Below, in pieces: positions 45,801-55,502 of a stretch of DNA of 64,000 nt. The position numbers and the translations under genes are program-made. The stretch's first letter is position 1. Each line of letters starts with the position of its first letter. Source of the stretch: Woronichinia naegeliana WA131 (GTDB lineage Bacteria; Cyanobacteriota; Cyanobacteriia; Cyanobacteriales; Microcystaceae); assembly GCA_025370055.1 (NCBI GenBank), contig CP073041.1, positions 4,092,001 through 4,156,000 of the forward strand. The letters are read 5' to 3'. The notes below the pieces were generated by a model. The model was not told where the DNA came from, did no database searches, and saw nothing but the letters and a program-made list of their open reading frames with translations.

Positions 45801-48176
45801 AAAGCCGTAGCCATTACCGTCACCGATGTCAACCCCGAAAATTTTGTCACAACCCTCAACCAAGACCAATTTTCGCTAGGCAAAGGCGACGATTCCCTAA
45901 CCAGCACCCTTGTCAACCTACAACAAAACGACAACATCAACGCCCTCGGCGGCACCGACACCTTCATCCTAACGGGCGGAACCGCCAGCGACTGGCTAGG
46001 CATTGACGCAAGTGACAGCAACAATCAAATTGACATTGCTGGCACCAGCCTAACCAACTTTGAACGCTTTGACCTAAGTGGCTTTCTCGGAACCGTCAGC
46101 TTTAAAGGACTCAGTGGCAACAACTGGATCAAATCAGGGGCTGGCAAGGATGACCTCACAGGATATAACGGTAACGATTATCTCAATGGTGGTACAGGAG
46201 TCGATCAATTGGTCGGTGGGAACGGCAATGACACCTACGTCGTAGATAATACAGGTGACTTGATTACTGAAGGTTTAAATGCTGGCATTGACAGCGTCGA
46301 ATCTTCCCTTACCTGGACATTAACAGTTAATCTTGAAAACCTGACCTTAACGGGGACGGCTGCCATCAACGGTACAGGGAACACCCTTGCTAACCTGCTC
46401 ACGGGTAACAGTGCCAACAACAGTCTTAATGGCGATGCTGGGAATGATACCCTAACGGCTAATGATGGCAACGATACCCTGAGTGGTGGCGATGGTAACG
46501 ACACCCTGAATGGTGGTACTGGTAACGATTCCCTCACTGGTGGTACTGGTGCTGATACCCTCACTGGTGGCACTGGCAACGATATTTACTACATTGATAA
46601 TGCAGGCGACACCATTACCGAATTATCAGGAGAAGGAACGGACACTGTTTATAATACCGTTAACTATACCCTTGCTGCAAACCTCGAAAACCTATTCTTA
46701 CAGGGAACCGCCATTAACGGTACAGGGAACGAACTCAACAACGACCTCACTGGCAATGCTAGTAACAACATCCTGAGTGGCGGTGCAGGTAACGATACCC
46801 TGAATGGCAGTACAGGTGCAGACTCCCTCATCGGTGGTACTGGTAACGATGTTTACTACATTGAGAATGCAGGCGACACCATTACCGAATTATCAGGAGA
46901 AGGAACGGACACTGTTTATAACACCCTTAACTATACCCTTGCTGCAAACCTAGAAAACCTATTCTTACAGGGAACCGCCATTAACGGTACAGGGAACGAA
47001 CTCAACAACAGCATCACTGGTAACGCGAGTAACAACATCCTGAGTGGCGGTGCAGGTAACGATGTTCTGAATGGCAGTACAGGGGCTGATTCTCTCATTG
47101 GTGGCACTGGCAACGATATTTACTACATTGATAATGCATTGGACACCATTACTGAATTATCAGGAGAAGGAACGGACACTGTTTATAACACCGTTGACTA
47201 TACCCTTGCTGCAAACCTAGAAAACCTAGTCTTACAGGGAACCGCCATTAACGGTACAGGGAACGAACTCAACAACAGTATCACTGGCAATGCTAGTAAC
47301 AACATCCTGAGTGGCGGTGCAGGTAACGATACCCTCAATGGCAGTACAGGTGCAGACTCCCTCATCGGTGGTACTGGCAACGATTTTTACTACATTGATA
47401 ATGCATTGGACACCATTACCGAATTATCAGGAGAAGGAACTGACACTGTTTACAGCACCCTTAACTATACCCTTGCTGCAAACCTCGAAAACCTAGTCTT
47501 ACAGGGAACCGCCATTAACGGTACAGGTAACGAACTCAACAACAGTATCACTGGCAACGCTAGTAACAACATCCTGAGTGGTGGCGATGGTAACGATACC
47601 CTCAATGGCGATGCAGGCAATGATACCTTGATTGGCGGTAATGGCAACGATTTTGCTTACTATTACAGTTCAACTGGAAGTGTCACCGTTAACTTAGCAA
47701 CAGGAACCGCCAGCGATGGTTTAGGCGGAACCGATACCCTTTCTCAAATTGAAAATGTCCAAGGTTCCAATACCGCAGGGGATAATCTCACCGGCAACAC
47801 AGGTGTTAACGTTCTCTACGGTTATGGCGGCGCAGATAGTCTCACAGGAGGAGGCGATAATGATCTGCTCTATTTAGGTAGTGATACCGTTACTGATACT
47901 GTGAACTATGCCAGTGGCGATGGTTCTGATACTGTTTATAACTTTGTGCGTGGGATCGGAGGAGATGTTCTCAACTTCGGAGGCATAACCGTTATTGACG
48001 TACAGGTTTCTGGCACTAATACCCTGTTTAAAGTGGGTGATGGGATAACAGGCAACTCTGGCTTTGGCTCAGGAGCTTTACTGTTAACTACCATTGGTAC
48101 GACCACTGCCACGTCGGGCTTTGTCGCTGCTGATGTCAATGTCAATCTTCTAGGAGCAACCTTTGCTTTTAGTTAA
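42783..48176 (+). CDS. Giant SBBP/RTX calcium-binding protein, 3' part (split by MITE)
   Basis: The first ~33 codons are MITE sequence; authentic sequence starts about 42880. It holds five more 65-residue SBBP repeats, a cadherin-like domain ([21 protein letters not shown]), a Calx-beta-like domain, seven ~50-residue FG-GAP/VCBS repeats ([19 protein letters not shown]), another cadherin-like domain, and many RTX calcium-binding nonapeptides (GGxGNDxLxGG). The C-terminus lacks a signal peptide at the front and ends with FAFS, as in type I secretion substrates. Function is probably adhesion or surface-layer related. No type I secretion genes are nearby. Confidence 0.85.
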   Translation: MGGNILYLWVSKSPSIGGFRGRKSIIYDRAKYKSLKVDSSGNVYTTGTFQGTVDFDPGTGVSNLTSAGGNDVFISKLNSDGSFAWAKSFGGTVSDSVNILQVDSSGNVYTTGTFSGTADFDPGTGVSNFTSAGSVDVFISKLNSDGSFAWAKSFGGTNYDDVSGLKVDSSGNVYTTGTFAGTADFDPGTGVSNLTSAGGDDVFISKLNSDGSFAWAKSFGGTSNDRGNSLQVDSSGNVYTTGYFKGTADFDPGTGVSNLTSAGGEDVFISGLNSDGSFAWAKSVGGTGNDRGSSLQVDSSGNLHSTGYFSGTADFDPGAEVSNLTSAGGNDVFIIKLALPVTNQAPTDLSLSANTIAENTVIGAGVKIGNITITDPDATGNNNLLTVEGTDAANFEIRNSTELFFIGTSPDFETKPSYTISLKSTDGALTYSEAFTVNVTDVKPKVTISPGTTPVEGGAIGTYTITLDEASPTGGLVVNFNTTGSTATLSTDYTLTAGSNITAVTANSFTIAAGQTTAILNLNALADVVSDPNETVQINLSSGPGYSLGQNSTALLSPKTDYTVGSLPYSVAVGDFNGDGKLDLATANQNSDTVSVLLRNSANTGFDAKTDFSVGSVGISPNSVAVGDFNGDGKLDLATANFLGNTVSILLRNSANTGFDAKTDFSVGSNPNSVAVGDFNGDGKLDLATANANGNSVSILLRNSANTGFDAKTDFFVGGLPYSVAVGDFNGDGKLDLATANQNSDSVSILLRNSANTGFDAKTDFSVGSAPVSVAVGDFNGDGKLDLATANSNSNTVSILLRNSANTGFDAQTDFSVGSVPNSVAVGDFNGDGKLDLAAANFGGNSVSILLRNSGNTGFDAKTDFSVGSNPASVAVGDFNSDGKLDLATANQFGDSVSVLLNAHSSATLTITDAPNAAPTIASGATATFAENGTGTAYQVIATDPESNPITYGLATTGDYALFNINSTTGLVTFKTAPNYESPTDAGANNVYDITVTASDASLTTSKAVAITVTDVNPENFVTTLNQDQFSLGKGDDSLTSTLVNLQQNDNINALGGTDTFILTGGTASDWLGIDASDSNNQIDIAGTSLTNFERFDLSGFLGTVSFKGLSGNNWIKSGAGKDDLTGYNGNDYLNGGTGVDQLVGGNGNDTYVVDNTGDLITEGLNAGIDSVESSLTWTLTVNLENLTLTGTAAINGTGNTLANLLTGNSANNSLNGDAGNDTLTANDGNDTLSGGDGNDTLNGGTGNDSLTGGTGADTLTGGTGNDIYYIDNAGDTITELSGEGTDTVYNTVNYTLAANLENLFLQGTAINGTGNELNNDLTGNASNNILSGGAGNDTLNGSTGADSLIGGTGNDVYYIENAGDTITELSGEGTDTVYNTLNYTLAANLENLFLQGTAINGTGNELNNSITGNASNNILSGGAGNDVLNGSTGADSLIGGTGNDIYYIDNALDTITELSGEGTDTVYNTVDYTLAANLENLVLQGTAINGTGNELNNSITGNASNNILSGGAGNDTLNGSTGADSLIGGTGNDFYYIDNALDTITELSGEGTDTVYSTLNYTLAANLENLVLQGTAINGTGNELNNSITGNASNNILSGGDGNDTLNGDAGNDTLIGGNGNDFAYYYSSTGSVTVNLATGTASDGLGGTDTLSQIENVQGSNTAGDNLTGNTGVNVLYGYGGADSLTGGGDNDLLYLGSDTVTDTVNYASGDGSDTVYNFVRGIGGDVLNFGGITVIDVQVSGTNTLFKVGDGITGNSGFGSGALLLTTIGTTTATSGFVAADVNVNLLGATFAFS

Positions 48177-48189
48177 AGGAGATAACAGG

Positions 48190-48305
48190 GGCGATCGCTT
48201 TTTAATGAATAATGGACAATTAACAATGGATAATTATTAACTATTAACTATTCATTATTAACTATCAATTAATCGGCGATCACTTTTTTTCTGTATCGGT
48301 AAGAG
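48190..48305. repeat. HIP1-bounded ~115-bp repeat, copy e
   Basis: Same unit as at 39491 and 40943, immediately after the RTX gene. Its second HIP1 is degenerate (GCGATCAC). Confidence 0.85.
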
Positions 48306-48366
48306 GGCGATCGCTTTTTATCTTAATCAGGGAAGAGGCGATCTCTGAAAATGTTAAAATTTATCC

Positions 48367-49185
48367 ATGTTTGACAATTGCTGCAAATTCCTAGCCGAAA
48401 ACTTTTCTGAAGATTATGCCACTTGGTTGCTTGGTCGTCCCGTTCAATTGACCAAACTGAGTCCAACAGAATTATCTTTAGAACCGATTCGCGCTGATTC
48501 CCTAATATTGGAACAATCGGAAGACCTGGTATTACACCTCGAATTTCAGACCGAACCCGATAAAACAATGGGTTTTCGGATGTTAGATTATCGAGTCAGG
48601 GTTTATCGCCGTTTTCCGACTAAAACCATGCACCAGGTCGTGATTTATCTGAAATCCACTAAATCAGCATTGGTTTATCAAGATAGCTTTCAACTCGGAG
48701 AAACAACTCATCATTATCGAGTCATTCGTCTTTGGGAACAATCTTCTGATTTATTTCTAACCAGTCCAGGGTTATTGCCCCTAGCGATATTAACCCAAAA
48801 TAAGGAGCCAACAAAACGGTTACGCGAGGTTGCGAAGGGATTGGATATAATAGAAGATCAAGGGGTGAGGGCTAATCTCATGGCTGCAACGGCAGTATTC
48901 GCAGGATTAGTGATGGAACCTGAAATGATTAAAACAATTTTAAGGAGTGACATTATGAAAGAATCAGCTTTCTATCAGGACATTCTTCAGGAAGGTCGTC
49001 AGGAAGGTCGTCAGGAAGGTCGTCAGGAAGGTCGTCAGGAAGGTCGTCAGGAAGGTCTTCTTGAGGGCAAGCTTAAAACAATCCCTCTACTGAAAAAATT
49101 AGGATTGACGATCGCAGAAATCGCTGAAGAATTAGAGATTGATGTTTCTTTAGTCAATCAGTTTGTGGCTAATCAGAATAATTAA
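48367..49185 (+). CDS. Rpn/PD-(D/E)XK nuclease-family protein with QEGR repeat
   Basis: A 272-residue protein of the Rpn recombination-promoting nuclease/transposase-like group common in cyanobacteria. The N-terminal nuclease-like region has RADSLILEQSEDLVLHLEFQTEPDK, with D...ExQ, and an acidic core. Between the nuclease part and a C-terminal helix-turn-helix-like tail (LTIAEIAEELEIDVSLVNQFV) lie five and a half perfect QEGR tetrapeptides. It lies between repeat family copies e and f. Confidence 0.78.
   Translation: MFDNCCKFLAENFSEDYATWLLGRPVQLTKLSPTELSLEPIRADSLILEQSEDLVLHLEFQTEPDKTMGFRMLDYRVRVYRRFPTKTMHQVVIYLKSTKSALVYQDSFQLGETTHHYRVIRLWEQSSDLFLTSPGLLPLAILTQNKEPTKRLREVAKGLDIIEDQGVRANLMAATAVFAGLVMEPEMIKTILRSDIMKESAFYQDILQEGRQEGRQEGRQEGRQEGRQEGLLEGKLKTIPLLKKLGLTIAEIAEELEIDVSLVNQFVANQNN
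48988..49059 (+). repeat. Coding 12-bp tandem repeat (QEGR), six units
   Basis: CAGGAAGGTCGT is repeated five times without change and once with CTT at the end. Twelve-base units keep the reading frame, so copy number can vary without breaking the protein. Confidence 0.9.
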
Positions 49186-49238
49186 AAAATTAGATAACGA
49201 TTGATCGGCGATCGCTTTTTATCTTAATCAGGGAAGAG

Positions 49239-49474
49239 GCGATCGCGTTTTAATGAATAATGGACAATTAACAATGGATAATTATTAACTATTAACTATT
49301 CATTATTAACTATCAATTAATCGGCGATCGCTGTTTATGTTTATCGGTAAGGGGCGATCGCGTTTTAATGAATAATGGACAATTAACAATGGATAATTAT
49401 TAACTATTAACTATTCATTATTAACTATCAATTAATCGGCGATCGCTGTTTATGTTTATCGGTAAGGGGCGATC
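49239..49474. repeat. HIP1-bounded ~115-bp repeat, two tandem copies (f, g)
   Basis: Copies start at 49239 and 49353, separated by GTAAGG, and lie between the Rpn-like gene and the TIGR03032 gene. A partial HIP1/ATCTTAATCAGGG motif precedes copy f. Confidence 0.85.
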
Positions 49475-49524
49475 GCGTTTTTATTAATGGGAAAGGGGCG
49501 ATCGCTATTGTCGGTAACAGGGGC

Positions 49525-51591
49525 GTGTCGTGGCAAAATAAATATGTTTACATTATAGCTTTCTTGAATATGGCCATGCTTTTGACAGAATCAGAAGAAA
49601 AGTCTAGTAACTCATTTCTGCCAATTAATGCCTCCGAAGGGCTGTGGGAATGGTTAGAAAAAGAACAGATCAGTGTTGGCTTTACCACTTATCAGACTAA
49701 TCGTTTGATGTTGGTAGGTCGGAAGGCTAATGGCAGATTAGCGATTAATGAGAGGCTGTTTGATAAACCGATGGGACTCTATGCCCAAGGTAACAGCCTG
49801 TACATGAGTACGCGCTATCAGATTTGGCAGTTGGACAATCATTTGGCAAAGGGTGAAACCTATCAAGAAGCCGATCGCCTATATGTACCCAGTTTGAGCT
49901 ACACCACAGGCTCGTTGAATGTCCACGATCTAGTTTTGGGTCGTGATGGCACACCGATATTTATTAATACGGATTTTAGTTGTCTGGCAACAATTCAAGC
50001 AGGTTATAGTTTTGCCCCGATATGGCAACCGCCATTTATTACCAAACTGGTAGCCGAAGATCGCTGTCATCTCAACGGTTTAGCGATGGTGGAAGGAGAA
50101 CCCGCGTATGTCACGGCTTGCAGTATGACCGACAGTGCCGCAGGATGGCGATCGCACCGCAATGATGGGGGGATTGTTGTCCATATTCCTAGCAATGAAG
50201 TGGTGCTGAGAGGTCTATCAATGCCCCACTCGCCGCGCTGGTATCAGGGGAAATTATGGATTTTGAATGCGGGAACAGGGGAATTGGGTTATGTGGATGA
50301 CCACCAATTTATACCGATCGCCTTTTGTCCTGGATTTGTGAGGGGATTAGCTTTTTGGGGTGACTTAGCGATCGTGGGACTGTCGAAACTGCGATCAGCG
50401 AGTTTTTCGGGATTGGTGTTAGAAGAACGGTTATTAGCTGAAGGAAACACGGCGCAATGTGGACTAATAGCCATCAACATTCACAGTGGCGAAATTGTCC
50501 ATTCGTTGTTTTTAGACAAGCCGATTGAAGAGTTATTTGATGTGGTGGTGTTGCCCAATGTCTGTCGTCCTATGTCTTTGGGATTTCAGGATGAAGATAT
50601 TGAACGGTTGGTAACTTTTCCGAGTTCCAATGGATTGGTGACGACGAAGCCAACGGTGAAACGTCCTCGTGATTCCACGCTCCTGATCGCGGGATTCCCA
50701 ACAAAAGAGAGAATTGAGCGCGAAAATCAGGAATCACGGGAATATGAAGCAATGGAACGGCAAGAGCAACTTGCTGAGGCAAAGGTCAAGTTTCAGAGGG
50801 TTTTTCATCTCAATCCCGAAAGTTTAGCACCCTATGATGGGATGACTTTTCCGAGTCTGCAACAACGTTGGCAAAATCAACCGCAACGGGGCGAAGTCAT
50901 TGGGGTTTCGGCTTCGGTTTTGGGCGATATGGTGGGTTTTGCGATCGCGGAGTTATTACCTAATTTGAAAGCGGAAATAATTTCGCTGTTTGTTGATCCC
51001 AACCACCGACAAAAGGGCGTTGGCACAAAAATGTTGGCTTTTTTGGAAAGGGAGATAGGGTCGCAGAAGGTTGAGCAAATTGCTTTGGTTTACGCCCCGA
51101 CTCCTTTGGCTGACAGAGCCTTGACCTCGATGTTTCGTAAGTTGGGATGGGCTGCACCCCGATCGCTTGCTAATGGTTTAAAGGTGGCTCTGAAGGGATT
51201 GCCAACTGTTAATCCTGCTATTAGTGGATCGGCTAAAGTCAAGTTTGAGGAAGGGAAAAACCAAGTTAAAGATCACAATTTGGAACAGGCTGTAATTTGT
51301 TTCCAAGAGGCAATTCGTTTGCAGCCTGACTATGTAGCGGCTTATAACCAGTTGGGTAATGCGTTGCAAACTTTAGAGCAGTCTGATGAGGCGATCGCCT
51401 GTTATCAAAAAATATTAGAGATCAATCCCAATGTTGCCGCCGCCCATTGCAATTTGGGTAGTATTTGGCAAACTCAAGAGAAATTTGAAGCAGCGATCGC
51501 GGCTTATCAACGGGCGATAAAGCTCAAACCTGATTTTGCTTTGGCTCATCGCAATCTAAGTGGATTGGTTGCTAAAGATCAGACGGATTGA
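49525..51591 (+). CDS. TIGR03032 - GNAT acetyltransferase - TPR fusion protein
   Basis: A 688-residue multidomain protein. Residues ~30-370 match the TIGR03032 family (SVGFTTYQTNRLMLVG, LNVHDLVLGRDGTPIFINTD, HSPRWYQGKLWILNAGTGELG), a beta-propeller-like domain. A linker rich in charged residues leads to a GNAT acetyltransferase region (IISLFVDPNHRQKGVGTKML contains the acetyl-CoA loop). The C-terminal ~110 residues are three TPRs. GTG at 49525 and ATG at 49570 (MAMLLTESEEKSS) are alternatives; the latter has cleaner family similarity. Function is unknown. Its C-terminal end overlaps the convergent Uma2 gene by 20 bases. A shredded paralogue lies at 52383-52852. Confidence 0.75.
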   Translation: MSWQNKYVYIIAFLNMAMLLTESEEKSSNSFLPINASEGLWEWLEKEQISVGFTTYQTNRLMLVGRKANGRLAINERLFDKPMGLYAQGNSLYMSTRYQIWQLDNHLAKGETYQEADRLYVPSLSYTTGSLNVHDLVLGRDGTPIFINTDFSCLATIQAGYSFAPIWQPPFITKLVAEDRCHLNGLAMVEGEPAYVTACSMTDSAAGWRSHRNDGGIVVHIPSNEVVLRGLSMPHSPRWYQGKLWILNAGTGELGYVDDHQFIPIAFCPGFVRGLAFWGDLAIVGLSKLRSASFSGLVLEERLLAEGNTAQCGLIAINIHSGEIVHSLFLDKPIEELFDVVVLPNVCRPMSLGFQDEDIERLVTFPSSNGLVTTKPTVKRPRDSTLLIAGFPTKERIERENQESREYEAMERQEQLAEAKVKFQRVFHLNPESLAPYDGMTFPSLQQRWQNQPQRGEVIGVSASVLGDMVGFAIAELLPNLKAEIISLFVDPNHRQKGVGTKMLAFLEREIGSQKVEQIALVYAPTPLADRALTSMFRKLGWAAPRSLANGLKVALKGLPTVNPAISGSAKVKFEEGKNQVKDHNLEQAVICFQEAIRLQPDYVAAYNQLGNALQTLEQSDEAIACYQKILEINPNVAAAHCNLGSIWQTQEKFEAAIAAYQRAIKLKPDFALAHRNLSGLVAKDQTD

Positions 51592-52258
51592 TGCCTAGTT
51601 CCCGTAACTTGGCAAAGGCGCGATCTCGTTCCTGAGCGAGTTGATCGCGTTCCTGAGCGAGTTGATCGCGTTCTTCCAAAATTGTATCGGGGTCGTTAAA
51701 TGGCTCTCCAGTGGGATAGAACAGTGCCAGACCATCCGCAAACATCTCGAAACGAACGCCTAGCATCGGTGAAATCCAAGGAAAGTTAAGGGGTGTAATT
51801 GCCTGAAATTCCTGACTCTGAGACGATCGCACCATTCCCAAAAACTCGTAAGATTCAGGATCGTAGAAGAACATCTCTAATACGCCATGCTGCCGATAAA
51901 ACTGCTGCTTTTTGAGCATTTCAGTGGCGCTATTGCTTGCTGAGAGAATTTCAAAGATCACTTGGGGCGCAATATTTTCCTCTTCCCACTGTTTGTAGCT
52001 GCGACGATCGTCGTCTGATCGCCCAAAAACTACCATCGCATCTGGGGCTTGAGATGGTACTGGGAGAGTCGTAACCTGTTGGGGATACCAGAGCAAGTCT
52101 CCTGCCACAAAAACGGTTTGCCCTCGAAACAGGTGCTTGAGGTTAGACACTAAACGCACAATCCAACGGTATTGCAGGGTATTGTCAGCCATGGGTTTAC
52201 CATCGGAGTCGGGGTAGAGATTCGGGAAGTCGATCGGGCGAGGGAGGGCTTGGAGCAT
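51572..52258 (-). CDS. Uma2/DUF820 family protein with coiled-coil tail
   Basis: A 228-residue DUF820 member. The core motifs are DAMVVFGRSDDDRRSYKQWEEENIAPQVIFEILSASNS, where D and E-x-L lie in the expected nuclease positions. The tail DQLAQERDQLAQERD is a coiled coil of repeated heptads. It overlaps the 3' end of the convergent TIGR03032 gene. Function is unknown. Confidence 0.78.
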   Translation of the reverse strand: MLQALPRPIDFPNLYPDSDGKPMADNTLQYRWIVRLVSNLKHLFRGQTVFVAGDLLWYPQQVTTLPVPSQAPDAMVVFGRSDDDRRSYKQWEEENIAPQVIFEILSASNSATEMLKKQQFYRQHGVLEMFFYDPESYEFLGMVRSSQSQEFQAITPLNFPWISPMLGVRFEMFADGLALFYPTGEPFNDPDTILEERDQLAQERDQLAQERDRAFAKLRELGINPSDL

Positions 52259-52382
52259 GGGCTTCTTCTCTATAAAGTGAATTTGATTGTATGCTATTTC
52301 TGTAACTGTATGAATCGCCAGTTATGTACCAAAAAACACCTTCAATGGCATTGATGACGGTTATTATGGCGATCCACCCTTG

Positions 52383-52852
52383 GGGAAATCTGAAGAAGCG
52401 ATCGCCCGTTATCAAAAAATATTAGAAATTAATCCCCATATCGCCGCCGCTTATTGCAACTTGGGCTGTATTTGGCAAATGCAAGGGAAAGTATGAGGAA
52501 GCGATCGCCGCTTATCAACGGGCGATAAAGCTCAAGCCTGATTCTGCTTTGGCTCACCGCAATTTAGAGGGGCTACTGGCCAGTGGGGGAATTGGGTTAT
52601 GTGGATGACCACCAATTTCGGTTTTGGGCGATATGGTGGGTTTTGCGATCGCGGAATGAATTGTTGACCAGAAGTTCACCAGAAGTTAACCTCATATCGC
52701 CGTTGCTGGTTATACAATGAGGAAGCGATCGCCGCTTATCAACGGGCAAATAACCATAAAATCTGGTTTTACCTTGGCTCACCGCAATTTAGGCGGGCTA
52801 CTGGCAAGTCAAGGGCGGTTAACGATTCCCAGTGTTGCACCCGAACCCTAAT
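52383..52852 (+). pseudogene. Scrambled fragments of a TIGR03032-GNAT-TPR paralogue
   Basis: Non-contiguous pieces of the 49525-51591 gene occur out of order: a TPR block (52390-52580) matching 51382-51575, then 32 bases (52587-52618) identical to 50280-50311, then ~37 bases (52620-52658) matching 50913-50950, then a second TPR scrap with CCGCTTATCAACGGGC near 52740. Stops occur throughout. The piece order rules out a simple deletion; repeated recombination between paralogues is likely. Confidence 0.75.
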
Positions 52853-52930
52853 TTTTAGCAAAGTAGAGCTTCCGTTTCAAAGCTTCATTCAAATTTTATC
52901 CACGATTAACTTAAAAAGTATCTAAATTTT

Positions 52931-53611
52931 ATGACTAACTCATATATTGAGCAAACAGGAACCGCCAACCCCTTCAATGGCATTAATATTGGGGTTTACA
53001 GCACCCCCACCTTTGCCGATCTGGACGGAGATGGCGACCTCGATGCCCTTATTGGGGAATATGACGGTATTCTCAACTACTACCAAAACACGGGCAGTAG
53101 CAGCAATCCCGTTTACAGTCTTCAAACAGGAACCGCCAACCCCTTCAATGGCATTAATGTTGGGAATTACAGCACCCCCACCTTAGCGGATCTGGACGCA
53201 GATGGCGACCTCGATGCCTTTGTTGGGGAAAGTGACGGTACTCTCAACTACTACCAAAATACAGGCAGTAGCAGCAATCCCGTTTACACTCCTCAAACAG
53301 GAACCGCCAACCCCTTCAATGGCATTTCTGTTGGGTCTTACAGCACCCCCACCTTAGCGGATCTGGACGCAGATGGCGACCTCGATGCGGTTATTGGGGA
53401 ATATGAAGGTATTCTTAATTACTACCAAAATACAGGCAGTAGCAGCAATCCCGTTTACACTCCTCAAACAGGAACCGCCAACCCCTTCAATGGCATTGAT
53501 ATTGGGAAAAAAAGCATCTTCGAGTCCCTAAAAGTAGTCGGATACGTTGGTAGGACTCATCTAAAAGCTGTAAAACGGTGTGAAACAAGAAAGCCAGTAA
53601 ATTTAAGGTGA
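52931..53611 (+). CDS. FG-GAP/VCBS repeat protein, truncated at an IS junction
   Basis: Three complete 57-residue repeats (TPTLADLDADGDLDAFVGESDG, NYYQNTGSSSNPVYTPQTGT, NPFNGI) and the start of a fourth. Such repeats form beta-propellers and bind calcium. After NPFNGIDIG the frame enters transposon sequence near 53507, so the remaining codons are foreign. It lacks a signal peptide, as do many RTX-type secreted proteins. Confidence 0.8.
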   Translation: MTNSYIEQTGTANPFNGINIGVYSTPTFADLDGDGDLDALIGEYDGILNYYQNTGSSSNPVYSLQTGTANPFNGINVGNYSTPTLADLDADGDLDAFVGESDGTLNYYQNTGSSSNPVYTPQTGTANPFNGISVGSYSTPTLADLDADGDLDAVIGEYEGILNYYQNTGSSSNPVYTPQTGTANPFNGIDIGKKSIFESLKVVGYVGRTHLKAVKRCETRKPVNLR

Positions 53612-54726
53612 GCAAAAAGGTAGCAAGATGCTCGTCACCATGTCCAAAATTGTGTTCTAGATGGTAGCCCTGAGTCTTAAGAGTATTATGGTTCTCATTT
53701 TCGGTTTTCCAACGAGAGCGAGCGACACTGACTAACTCAACAATGTTATCGGCTTGGGGAAAAAGGTCGGTAATCCAATCGTTGTGAAAGAGAACCTGAC
53801 CGTCAGAACGGCGAGTAACAGTGACCTCAAACCAATGAGTATTGAGGGCGGCGGAACCATCTCTTAGGGGCAAGTGATAAGTCCAACGATAATGATAGTC
53901 ATGCCAATCGCGACCATGACGACGACGCTCATGGAAAGAGTAAACTTCCCCAATCTTCTCGGCATAGTCCAAAAACTCATAGAGAGTAGGGTGAGATTCA
54001 GGCAAACAGACAAAGAGATAGTGAAAGTGGTTTTGAAGAGCCTCTTCGCACATCGGTTGACGACTATAGAGGTCATCCCCCAATCATAGTAACGCTAAAC
54101 GGGTCAAAGAATTCTCGATGTCTGTGGAGCCAACGTTTTGCCGCCGCTACCTCACAGTCCTGTTTCTCGTGACCATCTTGAGGAGTAATAAATTCAGGGT
54201 CAAGACTAATCACTGCTTTTTGCTGAGGTGAGACAATTACGGGTAAGATTGCCGAATGAAAGTAAGTCACTGTCCCGTTTTTATGGGTTCGATGGGAACA
54301 TTGCTCACAGTGGATATTTTGGGAGGAGAAATACTCTGTGCCATCTAGCGGAATTAGTAATTGCTTGTCTAACACCTCATACCGAGTCAATATTCCTCTG
54401 GTCTTTAGTAGTTGATAAATGTCACTAAACACCACAAATAACGAATTGGCTTTGATTTTATCCAGGATATTGCGGATTTGATTGTCACTAGGTATTTTGA
54501 TGGCACCGAATAGAGTTTGAAGATTATCCCTACCGTTGCGACTATGCAGTTGTCTTTGATGTTCTAGGAATGATTCACATTGCATTAGAAACAGGCTGAA
54601 ACCACCTAGTACCGCATCTTTTAGGCTGTAGGTTGTATTTGGACTGGGTTGGCGAGGGTCTTTCATTTTCTCTATACTTGCTACCAAGTACGCTATCAGA
54701 CCAGTCATACTGATTATTCCTTGCAT
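53507..54726 (-). pseudogene. DDE transposase, frameshifted and 3'-truncated
   Basis: The first part (MQGIISMTGLIAYLVASIEK... to PFSVTMIGG) and second part (DDLYSRQPMCEEALQNHFHY to LLLGTRRCFF) are separated by a one-base G insertion in a run of five G near 54075, exactly at the second catalytic Asp (MIG-DDLYS). The first Asp is in IPLDGTEYFSSQ and the Glu in WKTENENHNTLKTQG. The last ~40 residues are lost at the truncation. I cannot name the family with certainty; it resembles an ISNCY-type transposase. Confidence 0.75.
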
Positions 54727-54813
54727 CTTTTCTTCCCTCTGGCTACCTTGTTGTCCTTTCCCATTATCCTTTTTTTCTACAACCCTTACCTCGCCTTAAA
54801 TTTAGAATTGCTG
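53507..54813 (-). mobile_element. Truncated DDE insertion sequence
   Basis: The right end (54813) is the complement of CAGCAATTCTAAATTT. The left end is missing: homology stops inside the transposase C-terminus at about 53507, fused to the FG-GAP gene. No partner terminal repeat is found on the left. The right end matches the MITE at 3717-3922. Confidence 0.8.
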
Positions 54814-55502
54814 GTCTCTTGTCATTGATCTCGCTTTCAGGTTATAGTTAGGTTAAAATCCTCTGTTTGGCGTGCTTCACCATTGTAGTACTAGCCTTAA
54901 TCGGAAGTTCCTTGAGAATATTAATTAGCTCTTAATAAAGCTTTGAGTTACGTTACCTGTTCTGGAGGTTTCTATCCTCGTTGTTTTGACAGGATGACTC
55001 TAACTGCTAATAATTTCTCTATGATCATGAAAACTGTTCTAGCGAAAAGATGCAGCAACAGCGCGCAATAATTTCATCTGTCAGGAATCCATTCCTTGCT
55101 AATCCTCTCTGAATTTAGATCGATTTATCTTTCTGAAGAATATGCTCCCAGACTTTTCTCAGGCTATTTTTCTGACGACTATCTCCGAAGTTGATCAATT
55201 GCCAACTGTGAAGTTGACTTCCCTGGAATCTCTCTCAATATCACACTGACTGCGATCGCGAGACCAGGGTTTTTCTGCACAGCGATCGCAGATTAAAAAC
55301 ATGATTGGGGTTCGCCGTTGAGCAATAACAGATAGAAAGATAGTCTGATCCTCCGTAGAGTGATTTGGCAGTGACTAACAGATGTGAGAATTTTGCCTTT
55401 ATCTAGATTTTCACCGTATATGACAGAAAAGAAACCTCCATCACCCGATGAGCGTGAGTAGTAGGGGGTTTTCTTCGGATAACCAACCATTGAGGAACAT
55501 TC
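54814..55502 (+). other. Long untranslated region upstream of rne
   Basis: About 690 bases without a supported gene. It contains two HIP1-like GCGATCGC near 55252 and 55280 and the hairpin listed below. In cyanobacteria rne has a long leader used for autoregulation, so part of this region is probably the 5' UTR; the promoter was not identified. Confidence 0.5.
55429..55475 (+). promoter_or_regulatory. Hairpin in the rne leader
   Basis: AAGAAACCTCC pairs with GGGGGTTTTCTT with one bulge, around a 24-base loop containing GATGAGCGTGAG. It ends 28 bases before the rne ATG and 15 before its GAGGA Shine-Dalgarno. It could limit translation or be an RNase E target; this is inference. Confidence 0.4.

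Noticed and set aside
39491-49474. CRISPR array in the repeated GCGATCGC...AT-rich blocks
   Set aside because: Units are ~115 bases, adjacent copies have no unique spacers, they flank unrelated genes, and no cas genes occur in the window.
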